This document shows positions 1 to 12,518 of a DNA stretch of 64,000 nt, piece by piece. Below the pieces are notes generated by a model that was not told where the DNA came from, searched no databases, and was given only the letters and a program-made list of their open reading frames with translations. How positions within the stretch are numbered: the first letter of the stretch is position 1; the number at the start of each line of letters is the position of its first letter. The position numbers were made by a program, and so were the translations under genes. The DNA comes from Agaricus subrufescens (taxonomy: Eukaryota > Basidiomycota > Agaricomycetes > Agaricales > Agaricaceae), in contig CM057058.1 in assembly GCA_029945375.1 (NCBI GenBank), forward strand, positions 4,482,734-4,546,733, written 5' to 3'.

Positions 1-3000
1 GCGGGAACGAGGCAGCAGCGATGGACGCTGGGGTGTGTGCGATACCAACATCAAAGGCAATAGACATGTTCATCTGATGCTCGTTGGTATTCGCCGAAAC
101 TTATATCCACCGTCGCCGGCCGCCGGGCCGGATAGGGGCCATCGAGCTAGAAGTCGCCAGCGGGCATGAACTTTGCGCCTGTTCCTCGTGGCAGCGCCCC
201 TGTCATTAGCATATCAAATTCAACTTCGGATACAAAGTGTATTGTTGGTTCATGTCCTAACCCTGAGCGGTGCAGAGACGGTAGCTTGATAAATAAGGGA
301 GAAAGAAGAACTTGGTCGAACAAGATAATGAATGCTAGCCACAGATTGAAACCAACCACGGCCGAGTTCAAGGATCGCCCCTGGGCTGGGGCTAGTTCTT
401 TATGTAGGGTTAGGGTTAGTCTCGTAAAAGACTAGTGCATCAAGAGCTATTTAAATTACATTATGTGTGAGTAGACGCGACGAGTTAGACGTGAAAAGAC
501 CCGTCGCAGAAGTAGCCCGCCCTCTGGTAGTGCAGACTCTGCAAATAATTATATACTCGGCTAATAATTCCCTTCAGCGAGGAAGTCATCGTGGCCCCGG
601 AATAATACATCGCCATGCGGGGCACTGTTCTTGGGAATGTCTGGACTGTCCAAAAGTAAATGGTGCCCGGTACGAGAAGTCACATCCGTGGCACTCACTG
701 AACTTTCGGGTCAATATCCTACATCAGTATCACGGATCAGCAAATCACGTGCGAATCAACAGAGCTCCGAGCGTCGGTGCATGTTGCGCTGATGTTGCAT
801 CAACGTATTTACTTTACGGTGCACTCCAGTGTATTCTCGTTGCTCTCAGAACGCACCATGTCCAGCTTAGCAAATTTACCAGCACCTTACCAGCGCCTTT
901 CTTTTGAGCACGACATGTGTTGACTGTGAGTTTTCTCTTCTCGTTTAATTCAGAGTAATCTCAACTTGCCATTAGTCTTGTCTCTCGGCTCTCGATGTTC
1001 GTGAGATGCTATGACACCTAAGCTTGGGCGTCTTCACGTATTACTTTGGCTGTTTGAAGCACAAGTTGGAGTATTAAAAGGTCATATATTGTCACCGACA
1101 CGAATGCGCTGCCTGGCTAAGCCTCTTCGGAGACACAATAGAGCGCGAAAACACGTCAAGTGCATTAGCTCAGAGGTAGTCTCCTTATAATCTCATTTGT
1201 CGCAAACTAATTGAGAATAGCTATCGCGTTCTGGTTTGAAAAGAAGGACACCTGTAATTCTTGACAGCTTTACTAGTATACCGTGCGGTAGCAAGTGGCA
1301 AATTAAGTCTGGGTTCACTGAATCTAATCAGAATCCTCGCTCAATTCTTCGCAATTGAACCGCATGCTCTGCCTCCTACATGAAGTAGTAATCTTGCGAG
1401 GTCCGCTTCGCTTTCAAAGACGTACCATACATTCGGGGGCCATCTTGCTTCTTTTAGGGCGTCTGTATATCCAGGTTGAATTCCGTATGTCCCACCCCAG
1501 AACGTTGTCAAAATTCATCACAAAGAGTCAATGTTTGTATCTTTTCGAAGCATGCTCATGGTCAAAGATAGTTTTGATATCATGCCCATTTTGGCACCAC
1601 ATGGTTCAACCACATGATAAAAGAAACAAACTGTGCGAAAAAAAATTCAGTGCGTGTAGGTTACGATAAACCCCAGAACCTGATAAAGATCTGTTTCAGA
1701 GCATTTTCAATGTACTGGAAGTGAATTAGGATCTTGTCGGGGGTGCTGTAGGCGCTGTACAAACAAGTTCATCTAGTAGTTGGTTTAGCCCTTAATATCA
1801 ATGACGCTCCCTTGAACCTGGATTTCAGGAACACAAAGTTCCTTTCCCCATTCATATTTGGCCACCGCGCAATTCAATTAATCTATCACATCAAGAAGTA
1901 GATGGTCATTTGATGAAAAACCGGGTTTGCACAAGTCTTTATGCCAGGAATAATGAAGACCTCAGAATGTCATAAATTTTCACGTGGCTAATAATAGAAC
2001 TACACCAATGATACTCATGTTGTTCTCCGACGTACACGTTTGTCACCGCGACCACTTGCTCAGTCCCTTCTTTCGCAAAGCCATTAATATGATATAAATT
2101 TTGTTTCAATGTACCGAGCGAAGGCTTGGATAGTTTCAGTCGTTTCTCTAGCCCACTCATCACAAAACGAGAGGAGCTTGAACCTAGAATAGAACTTTGG
2201 TAAGGTGTATAGTACTATCGTAGGTACTATCTATGGGCTTGTGACGGCTATTGAATGCTCATATTGGTGTGAGTGCATGAAGAGATCTTGTCAATCGAGA
2301 GGAAATGGAAGAGTGCCTGGGCTGCGGCCAGTTCGTGTTGTAAATGACATGTGAAGAACAGGTTTTGCTCATGCTGAGAATATCATCCGAGTCACAGGCA
2401 GTAGACCATCACCGATAACATGTGTTTATTCTCTATTCATGTAGGTTGTAATCAAGGTACGGGCGATTGAACGCGCGAAACAACGGCCTTGAGGCCATTT
2501 TAGGGTTATTGGCTCCCTTTTTTTGATGTACTCGTCCCTGAGTACTGACTCCCCTAAGAAATTTATGTCCCTCCAGCCTAAGCTGTACTGAGGGTCCTGA
2601 AGGACGTGGTCAAAGGTCCCCCGTCGAAGATAGCGTATCTTTGTCCTAGCTTATGATACCTAAGTTCTGCAATCTAAAGCAGTAGAGCTCGAGACCGTCC
2701 ATTTCCAATAAACTATAATTAGTTCATGAAGGAAATACCGCCAAACGCCCGGAATTTTATTGCGAGAAAAGCGTGCTTTCTTAGATGAACCTTGTTGAAT
2801 CATGACAGATGAATCATGATCCATGTCCTTCGGAAAGAATTAACGAAGATACAGCAGGTCGATTAGATTTCTATGGTGGTTGAAAGAAGTTGAGAATACT
2901 TGAGCTCACTGATACCGTGTTGGAAGCCGTGATGTTTAGGCCACAATACTCAACACTAGTCTATTAGGCGGCTCAGCCCATAGTGTACCATGACACCTAT

Positions 3001-3271
3001 AAATCCATTGACCTCTTGGAAGGTGGGCGGCTGAGGGAGACTATCAGCTCAGAAATACTCAATTACCCGGACAAACGGACTTAAATCTTCAAGAATTGAA
3101 CTTCTAAGTATAGGTGACCGCAGTTGTTCCAAAATGGTCGTTATTCGCTCACGGTTGCACTGGAAGATAATGCTTGGCATTGTCAGTTGACCACTGCCTC
3201 CGACAAACCCTTCACTAACTTTAGGGCCTAAAGCAAATGAACGCATATAAAAAGGCAGAAATATTAGTGGT
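1..3271. other. Gene-poor region
   Basis: I see no supportable gene in this stretch. Open frames are short, lack plausible introns and match no family I recognise. Base composition is mixed and AT-rich. A short telomere-like run (TTAGGG phase, about 2.5 units) lies at 405-419. The region may contain decayed mobile DNA, but nothing is clear enough to name. Confidence 0.6.
3245..3255 (+). promoter_or_regulatory. TATA-like box of the lectin gene
   Basis: ATATAAAAAGG lies 38 bp upstream of the preferred ATG at 3293. Its spacing favours that ATG over the in-frame one at 3272, which would sit almost on the predicted transcription start. Confidence 0.5.
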
Positions 3272-3292
3272 ATGCTCAGCCCGCCTATAATT

Positions 3293-6200
3293 ATGTTCCA
3301 AAGATCGGGCGGAATAGTCGTAGCCACTGTCCTTCTCTATAACAGACTTGCGGCTCTCGCAAGTCTAGCTCCTCGCCAGACCGGCCCTGTTAACATTCTC
3401 CATCCCCAGGCCAACCTCAGTAAATGCATCGATGTTAGTGATGGGTTTCTCGCCAATGGTAGTGAAGTACGGGTGTATGTTCTTTTTCTTGTGAGCACGT
3501 TTGCCCTATCGGCTGACTGAGTTACTACAGGTTCGATTGCAACGATACTCCTGCACAAAATTGGATTATTCAACAGGGCCCAACCACGGTGCAGCTGAAT
3601 GGCACCAATCTCTGTCTCGATGCGGGCAATAGTAAGTTATTCATCAAAATGTTTCTCCAGTCGTCTATTTAGCGTGTATTTTTAGATCCAGGCAACAATG
3701 TTCAAATACTGGTTTTGGACTGCATTGCTGGTCGCCAAGCTCAGCAGTGGAACTACACCATTGATCATGACATCATTCTCAATGGCACAGGTTTGTCGCT
3801 GTGGACATTTGCGAATTTATCTACCTAACAATACAGTTTAGACCTTTGTCTCGATTTGATGGACGGAGACCCGACCAATCCTAATCAATTACAAATCTCG
3901 AGTTGTAGCAACGCCGAAACCAATCAAATTTGGGTCGAGGGTCCACCTGGAAACGGTAGTACCACTCCGCCCCCGCCGCCAACAGGAGCACCACCCCCTC
4001 CTCAAGATCTCCTTGTTAGAACTCTTCATCCAAATGCCAGCTCTACAAAATGTGTCGATGTTCGTGATGGTAATTTCGCCAATAATACTGCAGTACAAGT
4101 GTATGTTCTTTTGAATCTTCTCCTCGTGAGCACGTTTGCTCCATCGGCTGACTGAGTCATTACAGCTTCGATTGCAATAATACTCCCGCCCAAAATTGGA
4201 TTATTGAACGGAACTCGACCAAAATACAGCTGAATGGCACTGATTTCTGCCTCGATGCTGGCAGTAGTGAGTTGTTCGTCGATATGTTCTCCAGTCGTAT
4301 CTTTAGCGTGCATATTTAGGCCCAGCCGACGGCGTTCAACTGAAGATTTTTACATGCATTGCTGACCTCCCAGCTCAACAGTGGAACTACACCATCGATA
4401 ATGAGATCATTCTCAATGGCACAGGTTTGTCACTGTGGACGCTTGCGAATTTGATTACCTAACAATATGGTTTAGACCTTTGTCTCGATTTGACGGGTGG
4501 GGTCTTGACCAATTCTAATCAATTACAGATTTCGAATTGTAGCAACGCTGATACCAATCAAATTTGGGTTGAGGATGCACCTGGAAACGGTACTACCACT
4601 CCGTCTCCGCCGCCAACACAATCACCACCGCCTGTCACCAATGTCACCTCTGTTGGCACTCTCCATCCTATCGCCAATGCTAAGAAATGTATTGACGTTC
4701 GTGGAAATGGTCGTGCCAATGGTACTCCAGTACAAGTGTATGTTTTTTTCTTATGAGCGTGTTTGTTCCACCGGTTGACCAAGCCATAATAGCTTCGATT
4801 GCAATGGTACTCCCGCACAAAATTGGGTTATTCAACAAGGTTTAACAAAGGTCCAGTTAAATGGCACTAATGTCTGTCTGGATGCCGGTAGCAGTAGGTT
4901 TTCTAACGCCTTGTTCCTCAATTTATATCTGAAGGGTGCATATATAGAACCAGCCAATGGTGTTAAAATGAAGATTTGGGAATGCTTCGAGGGTCTCCCA
5001 GCGCAACAATGGAGGTTTACCAACGATCATCTGGTTTTTGATGGCACAGGTTTGTCGCTAGCGTCATTTGTTTATGACTTCTCCAACAATAATTCAGGTT
5101 TTTGTCTCGACTTGACGGACGGAGTCTTGGCCAATTCAAATCAATTACAGATCTGGACATGCGGCAGGGGCAATAACAATCAAGTTTGGTCAGAAGGTTT
5201 ACCCGGGAATGGAACTTCCACTCAACCACCGCCGTCTCCCGCCACTGTTGATACCCTCCACCCTATCGCCAGCTCTGGAAAATGTATCGACGTTCGTGGA
5301 AATGGTCGTGCCAATGGTACTCCAGTACAAGTGTATGTCTTTTTCTTGTGAGCGTGTTTGTTTCATTGGCTGACTAAGTCATAACAGCTTCGATTGCAAT
5401 GATACTCCCGCACAAAATTGGAAGGTTCAACGGGGTTCAACAAAGGTTCAGTTAAATGGCACTAATGTCTGTCTGGATGCCGGTAGCAGTAGGTTTTCTA
5501 ACGTCTTGTTCCTCAATTTATATCTTAAGGGTGCATATGTAGAACCGGCCAAGGGCATTAAAATGAAAATTTGGGAATGCTTCGATGGTCTCGCGGCTCA
5601 ACAATGGCATTACACTGATGATAATCAGCTCATTCTTGAAGGGACAGGTATGTCGCTAGCGTCATTTGTTACGACTTTGATCATTACTCAGTATAATTTA
5701 GACTTTTGTCTTGATTTGACGGACGGAGGCTTGGCCAATTCTAATCAATTGCAAACTTGGACGTGCGGCACAGGCAATAAGAACCAAATTTGGCTCGAAG
5801 GTCCGCCTGGAAACGGAACTTCCGTCCCGCCTCCCGCGCCAAAGGGTCGCCCCCTCCACCGCAATGGCAATCGTAGCAAATGCCTAGATGTCAGGGGTGC
5901 AATCCTTGCTAATGGCACGCCCGTGCAAATGTTTGCCTGTCTTCCTCTGGGCCTTTTACTTCGGCTGACATTATGTGCAGCTTTGATTGTAATGGTAGCA
6001 ACGCCCAGAACTGGATTTTCAACGACGGCAACACCAAAGTCCAACTTGCCGGAACAGATTTCTGTCTTGACGCTACTTCCGGTGGTAAGTCGGACTCAAG
6101 ATACTATGCTATAACGGGCTTGTTTCTAACTTTGAATTTTGCGTCATAGATCCCGCTAGTGGTACCAAGATGAAAATTTGGAAGTGTTTCGACAATCTTC

Positions 6201-6410
6201 CTGCCCAGGCATGGACTTACTCCAGCAGTCACACTCTTAAACTTCAATCAGCGAGTACGTTGCTTTCATCATTGGCCTCCTTTCCTTTTCCTGATGGTCA
6301 ATTGTCTAGACGAATGTCTTGATTTGACAAACGGAGTCACTACAAACTCGAATCAACTTCAAGTCTGGCAGTGCTTCAAAGGCAACACTAACCAGATCTG
6401 GACTGTATGA
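3293..6410 (+). CDS. Secreted protein with five ricin-B (QxW) lectin modules
   Basis: Sixteen exons can be assembled: 3293-3474, 3531-3631, 3686-3790, 3842-4100, 4166-4266, 4320-4424, 4476-4737, 4793-4893, 4948-5049, 5098-5332, 5388-5488, 5543-5647, 5702-5930, 5981-6084, 6150-6254 and 6310-6410, giving about 765 residues. A hydrophobic N-terminus (GGIVVATVLL) suggests secretion. Each module of about 140 residues carries the beta-trefoil signature: K-C-[IVL]-D-V, A-Q-N-W or A-Q-Q-W, L-C-L-D, and N-Q-[IV]-W at its end. Pro/Thr-rich linkers (such as PPPPPTGAPPPPQ) separate the modules. Intron positions and phases repeat in every module, so the gene grew by tandem duplication of intron-containing genomic units of about 600-640 bp. 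The family binds galactose- or xylan-type sugars; no catalytic domain is visible. An alternative in-frame ATG exists at 3272. The individual borders are inferred. Confidence 0.85.
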
Positions 6411-7112
6411 TGGTATTAGTGTCGATAATGAAGAATATCTAGTTTGACTCTTTCCTTGTGCTTTTACTTGATGACTGTAGGGACAAATTGATGATTTATG
6501 GACTTGGTCTGGCTACACGACGTCAAAAAATATCGTCAAGTCTCACAGATAATCCCTCCATGATGTTTTCTCCTCTGTATTGAAGATGGTGCGCTACATC
6601 TTGCATAAGCGGAATGTGATGATTCCGCCCACACTCATGAGAATTACGCGCGTTTCCATTATCGGTAATTTAAGATTTTGGATCACGTTAGCAGACGACT
6701 TTGGATCAAATAAGCGATTGTGTTTGTGTGTGTGTTTGGAGAGCTAGGTTTGCGACCGCTTTACCACTTGCCGTGATGATACACTCTTTGATCGCGTTGT
6801 GTGTCGTTAGCTTTTGCATCCTGGGCATACTTTCGGACTGCACCTGACTAGAGTATCTCCGGCTACCTCTCCCCTCTGGACCACAACTCAGCCAGACGAT
6901 CTTGATCATGCGCAATCAACTCGGTCCACTTAACAACCCAAAGGCATGGAACTGGTAGTTTGAACAAGGACCGGACCAGATTCTTATGCAACAGAAGACA
7001 AACTTGACCACGTACAACAGGAACCCCTACCCCCCGCAGTGTCGATAAGTTCTGACTAAGCGCACGTGCAGTAAGCGAGCTGGGTAGGAGCCTGTCCTTA
7101 CTTTGGCACTTC
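6411..7112. other. Intergenic: lectin 3' flank and P450 5' flank
   Basis: No gene is visible. A short TG-rich run lies near 6718-6738. The remainder presumably holds the lectin 3' UTR and the P450 promoter, but I see no clear TATA box. Confidence 0.5.
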
Positions 7113-8994
7113 ATGATGCTCGTTGATTATCTGGCTGCCGTATGCTGTGTCCTTTGTGTATTAGGCCTCTGGCGACAGAAAAAATACCTCAAGCTACCTC
7201 CAGGCCCTCCTGCTGGCCTTCTCGGTAACGCTCACTGTATTCCGAGAACAGAAAACTGGAAGGCATTCAAAAATATGGCTAATACATTCGGTATGTCAAA
7301 CGTACCTCCGCCCTTCCCAGCTATACCCATTGAATCAACTTCATTCTTAGGTCCTTTGATATGCTTCTGGATGTTCAGCAGTAAATCACTTGTCTTGAAT
7401 GACTATAAAACAGCGGATAGTCTCCTCAACCGTCGATCAGCTATCTATTCAAGCAGGGCCACGTCATGGATGAGTGGGTATCTGGCCAAGAGAGAAAACA
7501 ATGTTTTCAGCACGAAAACATCCAACCCTAGATTCAAGCTTTACAGAACACTCCTGCACAAGACACTGAATCGGACGGCTATACAAGCATATAGGAACTT
7601 GCAAATGGACGAATGCAAAGTCCTGTTGAAAGACCTTTTAGAGACGCCTCATGATTTCATTTCTCATATCCGCAAGCACGTGCCTTATCTTCACAAAGTT
7701 ATCCCCCGTTTCCTAACTCGCTCCATGTAGGAACGCAGTCTCGGTGATCATGAACATTGCATACGGCTATCAGCTAGAAGCTGAGAATGACAAATTTGTG
7801 TCTTTGTTGGAAGAATGTGTTGTTTTATTCAATAGTTTGACTGTCCCAGGAAAATATTGGGTCGAAGTATTCCCTATATGTAAGTTTCCGAACTTGTGGT
7901 TGTTGCTACGAAAATTAAGTTTGAAGTGCGGTTCATACCTGGCTGGTTCCCCGGAGCCGGTTTCAAAAGAATGGCGAAAGATGCTGGTGGAAGACTAGTT
8001 CAAAACGAACGAACTCCATTCTTATGGGCGAAGGCTCAGATGGTCAATCACCAACATTTTGAAGGATGTGGAAGAGATTGCTAATCATTGTTTTGTATCC
8101 ACAGATATCCGGGTTATATAATGAGTCTTTCGTATCTCAGCATCTCACAAACGGAGAACAAATTGCATCTAGTGAAGAGGAAAGGGAAGAAATCGTTCAA
8201 ACCTGTGCTACAGCCCTATACTTTGGAGGTGGCGATACTGTGGGTTCTAGTCAACTAACAAACACACCGCTGTTTAAACATTCAGCTTCGCAGACTGTTT
8301 CCGTCTTAACGTCGTTCTTTCTTCTTATGGCACTTCACCCAGCGGTGCAGGAGCGCGCTCAAGAAGAAATTCGTCTGACCATCGGGGATAGGTTGGCAAT
8401 TCCACAAGACATGTCGTCCCTGCCATATGTCAATGCGGTGATTAGAGAGATTACACGTTGGGGCTGTGTAGTACCTCTCGGTAAGTGTAAACAGAAGATT
8501 GCCTGGGATTAAGATTTTACGCTCCCGATTCCAGGTATTCCACATCAAGTGACGGAGGATGATTATTTCGATGGCTATTATATTCCAAAAGGGGCACGTA
8601 TCATCGCTAATATTTGGTGAGGCGAAATCCACGCCACACATTCGTCTCATCCTAAGCCACCATCAAGGGCAATGGCTAACGACGAAAATGTCTATCCGGA
8701 CCCAAGCAAATTCAATCCAGACCGGTTCGTTGGTGAGAAGCAACAAATGGACCCGAATAATTTCATCTTTGGGTTTGGTCGTCGGATCTGTCCAGGTGGG
8801 CGTAATCTCAACCTTATTTCCACTGCCAGGAAGGGCGTAAGCTCACTTCGATGACAGGAATGCACCTGGCTGAAGCTTCTTTGTTTGTGAATATTACTAA
8901 CATCCTAGCCAACTTCACCATTTCGAAGGAGGTTGGTGCGGACGGAAAGGAAATTGAACCCGAAATACATTGGACGACCGGTTTGACGAGGTAG
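7113..8994 (+). CDS. Cytochrome P450 monooxygenase
   Basis: Nine exons: 7113-7290, 7351-7675, 7731-7879, 7927-8042, 8105-8239, 8294-8480, 8535-8616, 8668-8795 and 8858-8994, giving about 478 residues. An N-terminal hydrophobic anchor (LAAVCCVLCVLGLW) is followed by the proline hinge LPPGPP. Further on are the oxygen-binding I-helix (GGGDT), the K-helix E-x-x-R (REITRW), a P-D-R-F segment (FNPDRF) and the heme-cysteine loop FGFGRRICPG. The protein should be an ER-bound heme enzyme needing P450 reductase; the substrate is unknown. The second intron (7676-7730) appears to use a GC donor. A GT donor there would shift the frame to a stop, while the GC-AG reading restores the conserved sequence K-N-A-V-S-V-I. 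The frame is intact under this model. At 478 residues it is slightly short for the family (about 500-520). Confidence 0.88.
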
Positions 8995-9826
8995 ATTGAA
9001 ATAATCCCTCTCTTTGTCCTTTTATCTGATCAAACGCCAGCCACCTGAAATCCTTCCCATGTCAAATCACACCGCGCTCCCCTAGCACCCTTAAATCAAC
9101 ACTACTAGAATGAAGGGCTGACAATGGAGTGCAAGTTTCATCTGCTGCACATGGCAACTACCTAAGTCGGCGGACGAGGTGAGGAAAGTAAGACGCACGG
9201 TGTTCCGTATCTGTAGAGACCGGGACTCGATCTTCGATTCTATCACTATTTACCTGTATTCTCATTCTCCCGAGTAATATCTTCAAAGCAAGTGTTCTTC
9301 TCCATCACACGGATTTTCTCTTCGCTACTTCTACTATTGTTGCCTCGGTCAAGGCTAGCAGCTCCTCCGACCAGAGGTACCTGCGTTCAGCATTCACCGG
9401 AGCACCCCTGCGGCAGGCGCGTATAGCACTATCAACCAAACTTCATACGGAAACCAGGGCGTCAGGATGGGTTGCTCTGTATGGGAGTGAGAAAATGATG
9501 ACAGACGTAAAATGAGACGAGTCGGCGGGCCGTTGGACAACGCTAAAGGACACAAGTTGTGCAGTGATATTCACGTTGTATGTACATGAATATTTGTTGT
9601 ACGATATCATGGATGTGTAGCAGAGGATGTCTTACAAATTGTGTACTTAACCGCTTCTTTCTGTCTAGGACTAGCTGGCTGCTGGGGGCCACTATGCAGG
9701 AAAGTGAAGTTGTCCACTTGTACGCCTATGCGAGGCCGTGGAGGATGATATGTATTGGCAAGGTACCTACTCACATCAGTAAGGCTATCGTAATGAGGAA
9801 GGGGGGTTGATCTTACTGCATGACTG
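8995..9826. other. Intergenic between convergent genes
   Basis: This lies between the 3' ends of the P450 (+) and the RSA3-like gene (-). I see no coding signal beyond short open frames and no recognisable repeat. Confidence 0.5.
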
Positions 9827-10453
9827 TTATTGGGCCATCATCACGTCCATCTCCGTGTCGTCGCCGTGTGTTTTAGATGAGAAGACCTCTGCGCCTGATG
9901 CCAGTGAATCTATGAGGAGCGCAAGACGACCTGCTCCAAGGTTAGGCTCCTATACGCCGTAAGCAAAAGAGAACCTCAGGGCGAGATGATGGGACGAAAC
10001 CTTTCGCAGTTCTTCGAGGTCGTCACGGAATCCCTCAGCAACGGAGGCCATCCAGAATTTCCTAAACTTCTCCTTCATTTCTCTCTCCTGTTCTTCTGCA
10101 CTAGGGTCCCCCTGCGAGGGCAAAAAGGAAGGGATATCCGTAGGCGGCGGTGAGGGGGAGAGCGATCGCCGGGGTTCGGCCACGTTTGCAGCGGGGATAG
10201 GTTCTGTCGCGGCAGCAGTCCTTCGAAAGGATGTTCCTGAGCTCGAACTAGAGTCCGAAGATTCTGATTCTGACTCTGCATCCGATGCTGATTCGGCCCT
10301 TTTTGGTACCGCTCTGAGGACTTGGGGCGGAGAGTCGTCCTCCTCGGAAGACGAATCAGAGCTCGAGGACGAGCTGGAAGACGACGCTGCCCGTCTTTTG
10401 CGCTTTCGAGTCCGTTTTCTGGGTCGGGAGCTCGCGACTTTGGCTGGCGGCAT
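9827..10453 (-). CDS. RSA3: Ribosome assembly protein 3 (Rsa3-like)
   Basis: Two exons, 10453-10001 and 9949-9827, give 191 residues. The ATG at 10453 is chosen because upstream sequence in this frame runs into the promoter shared with ADE2. The first half is low complexity: a basic K/R cluster, a serine run and acidic D/E/S stretches, as expected of a nucleolar protein. The C-terminal part, continuous only after splicing, has F-R-K-F-W, then G-F-R-D-D-L-E-E-L-R-K and R-L-A-L-L-I-D-S-L-A-S-G. This matches the Rsa3 domain pattern, which includes a D-D-L-E-x-L-R stretch and an L-L-I-x-x-L-x-x-G segment. In yeast Rsa3 acts in early 60S assembly with the helicase Dbp6. Assignment is by motif memory, not by a search. 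Confidence 0.75.
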
Positions 10454-10569
10454 GAGAGGGCGGGTGCGTGAAAAATGTCTCCAGGAATAACTGAACCCTA
10501 ACCCCAGATTAGGGGCGGCCTTGTTTTCGAGATAAGGAAGAGTGATTTTTCTGATCGCCAACCACCACG
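10454..10569. promoter_or_regulatory. Shared 116 bp divergent promoter, RSA3-like / ADE2
   Basis: The start codons of the two divergent genes are only 116 bp apart, so both 5' UTRs and promoters must share this segment. It contains a near-inverted CCCTAACC / GGTTAGGG-like pair around 10496-10515. No TATA box is obvious. Both genes serve growth (purine supply, ribosome assembly), so co-regulation is plausible but inferred. Confidence 0.55.
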
Positions 10570-12518
10570 ATGTCAAGCAAAGTTGTGGGAATTCTTGGTG
10601 TGCGTCGGTTCATGCCCAGTACTTTGATTGAACTAATTGGCCTGTAGATGCGTATTGTTGACTTCTAATAGTTTTATCCTACAACTCTCATTAGGGGGCG
10701 GCCAGCTTGGCCGTATGCTTGCTGCATCAGCTTCACTTCTAAATATCAAAGTAGTCATCTTGGACAGTGGCGAACATGCTCCAGCGAAACAAATTCTCGC
10801 GCCAACTGCTCCCCACCTATCTCACATCGATGGTCCATTCACGGATCCGGAAAAGATTCGTCAACTGGCATCCAAGGTTGATGTATTGACAGTTGAAATA
10901 GAACATGTAGATGCCGATGCCCTCCAAGAGGTCCAGGCTACCACAAATGTAGAGATACATCCTAGCCCTTCGACCATCAAAACCATACAAGACAAGTTTC
11001 GTCAAAAGGAGCATCTTTCTGCTCACGGCTCTCCCATCTCTCAATACATAGGCATCGAAAATACACGGGAGTCTTTACTTTCTGCAGGAGAGAGACTTGG
11101 ATATCCGCTCATGCTGAAAAGTCGCACACTCGCGTATGACGGCAGAGGAAATGTCGTAGTGACAAGTGCTTCAGAGGCAGAAGATGCCATCGCAGCATTA
11201 GGAGGGCGCCCTCTCTACGCCGAAAAATGTGTACCTTTCATCAAAGAAATCGCGGTCATGGTCGTACGCACTACGAGCGGGCATGTTGTTTCTTATCCTG
11301 TCGTCGAGACCGTCCACAAGAACAATATTTGTCATCTTGTATTCGCACCTTTGAGAGGGAGGGATGCGTCTTTGGGAGCGCGAGCACAAAAAATTGCGGA
11401 AGAGGCTATTAGGTCATTGCCGGGTGCAGGTGTGTTCGGTGTCGAAATGTTCTTGATGGAGAATGGTACGTCTACACTCATCGTTCCGATAATACGTATA
11501 AGCTGATGGTCTGCTAAGGCGATATCTTTATCAACGAAATTGCGCCTCGCCCGCATAATTCAGGACATTATACGATTGAGGCATGTGAAACGTCTCAATA
11601 TGAAAATCATTTACGCGCCATCCTCTCCCTCCCCCTGGGCTCCACTTCCTTAAAAGTACCATCGACTGTCATGGTCAATCTCATCGGCCACTCACCATCT
11701 ATGAAAGAAATCGAAAACACTGTCCAGGTGGCGTTGACAGTTCCAGGTACAGCTGTGCACCTGTACGGAAAGAGCGAATGCCGGAAAGGTCGTAAAATGG
11801 GCCATATTACAGTTGTGGCAAACTCTGATTCCGAACTTCGAACTCGCCTGCGGTCATTATTAGAATCCCTACCTTCGTCGACTCCAGAAGAAATTGACAC
11901 CTACGCACCTTTATCTCAGGTTCCTGGCTCAGGCTTCTCGAGTCATAACCCCCTCGTCGGTATCATTATGGGCTCCGATTCCGACTTACCTGTGATGTTG
12001 CCTGCTGCAAGGATACTTGATCAGTTTAAAGTCCCATATGAGCTCTCTATTGTTTCCGCTCATCGAACCCCCGACCGTCTGGTCGAGTATGCGCGATCTG
12101 CTGCTACAAGGGGCTTGAGAGTTATCATAGCAGGAGCAGGAGGTGCTGCCCACCTACCGGGTATGGTTGCCACTATGACACCTCTACCTGTTGTTGGTGT
12201 CCCTGTGAAAGGGAGTACCTTGGATGGAGTTGACTCGTTACACAGTATCGTTCAAATGCCTGTGAGTTCTTTGTCTTGCATAGATTAGGATATTGGCTTA
12301 CAAGTCCACTTTGCTAGCGGGGAATACCTGTTGCGACTGTTGCTATCAATAATAGCGTCAACGCGGGCCTTTTGGCCGTAAGGATATTAGCAGCCGGGTC
12401 ACCAGCACTGATCGGTGCCATGGAAGAATATATGAAGAGTATGGAGAAGGAAGTACTTGGAAAGGTTGAGAAGTTGGAAGATGTGGGGTGGGAACAGTAC
12501 CAAGTGAAACGACCTTGA
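10570..12518 (+). CDS. ADE2: Phosphoribosylaminoimidazole carboxylase (PurK-PurE fusion)
   Basis: Four exons, 10570-10597, 10695-11465, 11519-12261 and 12318-12518, give 580 residues, close to yeast Ade2 (571). Splicing the first intron restores the PurK start [10 protein letters not shown]. The N-terminal two-thirds is the ATP-grasp PurK part ([39 protein letters not shown]). The C-terminal third is PurE ([32 protein letters not shown]). The enzyme carboxylates aminoimidazole ribotide to CAIR in de novo purine synthesis in the cytosol. All signature motifs are present and the frame is intact. Confidence 0.95.

Noticed and set aside
405..419. Telomere-like TAGGGTTAGGGTTAG
   Set aside because: Only about 2.5 units and no further repeats nearby. 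Such a run can occur by chance or in many promoters, so it does not mark a chromosome end.
3272..3292. Upstream in-frame ATG of the lectin gene
   Set aside because: It lies only 17 bp after the TATA-like box and would weaken the signal peptide. The ATG at 3293 fits better.
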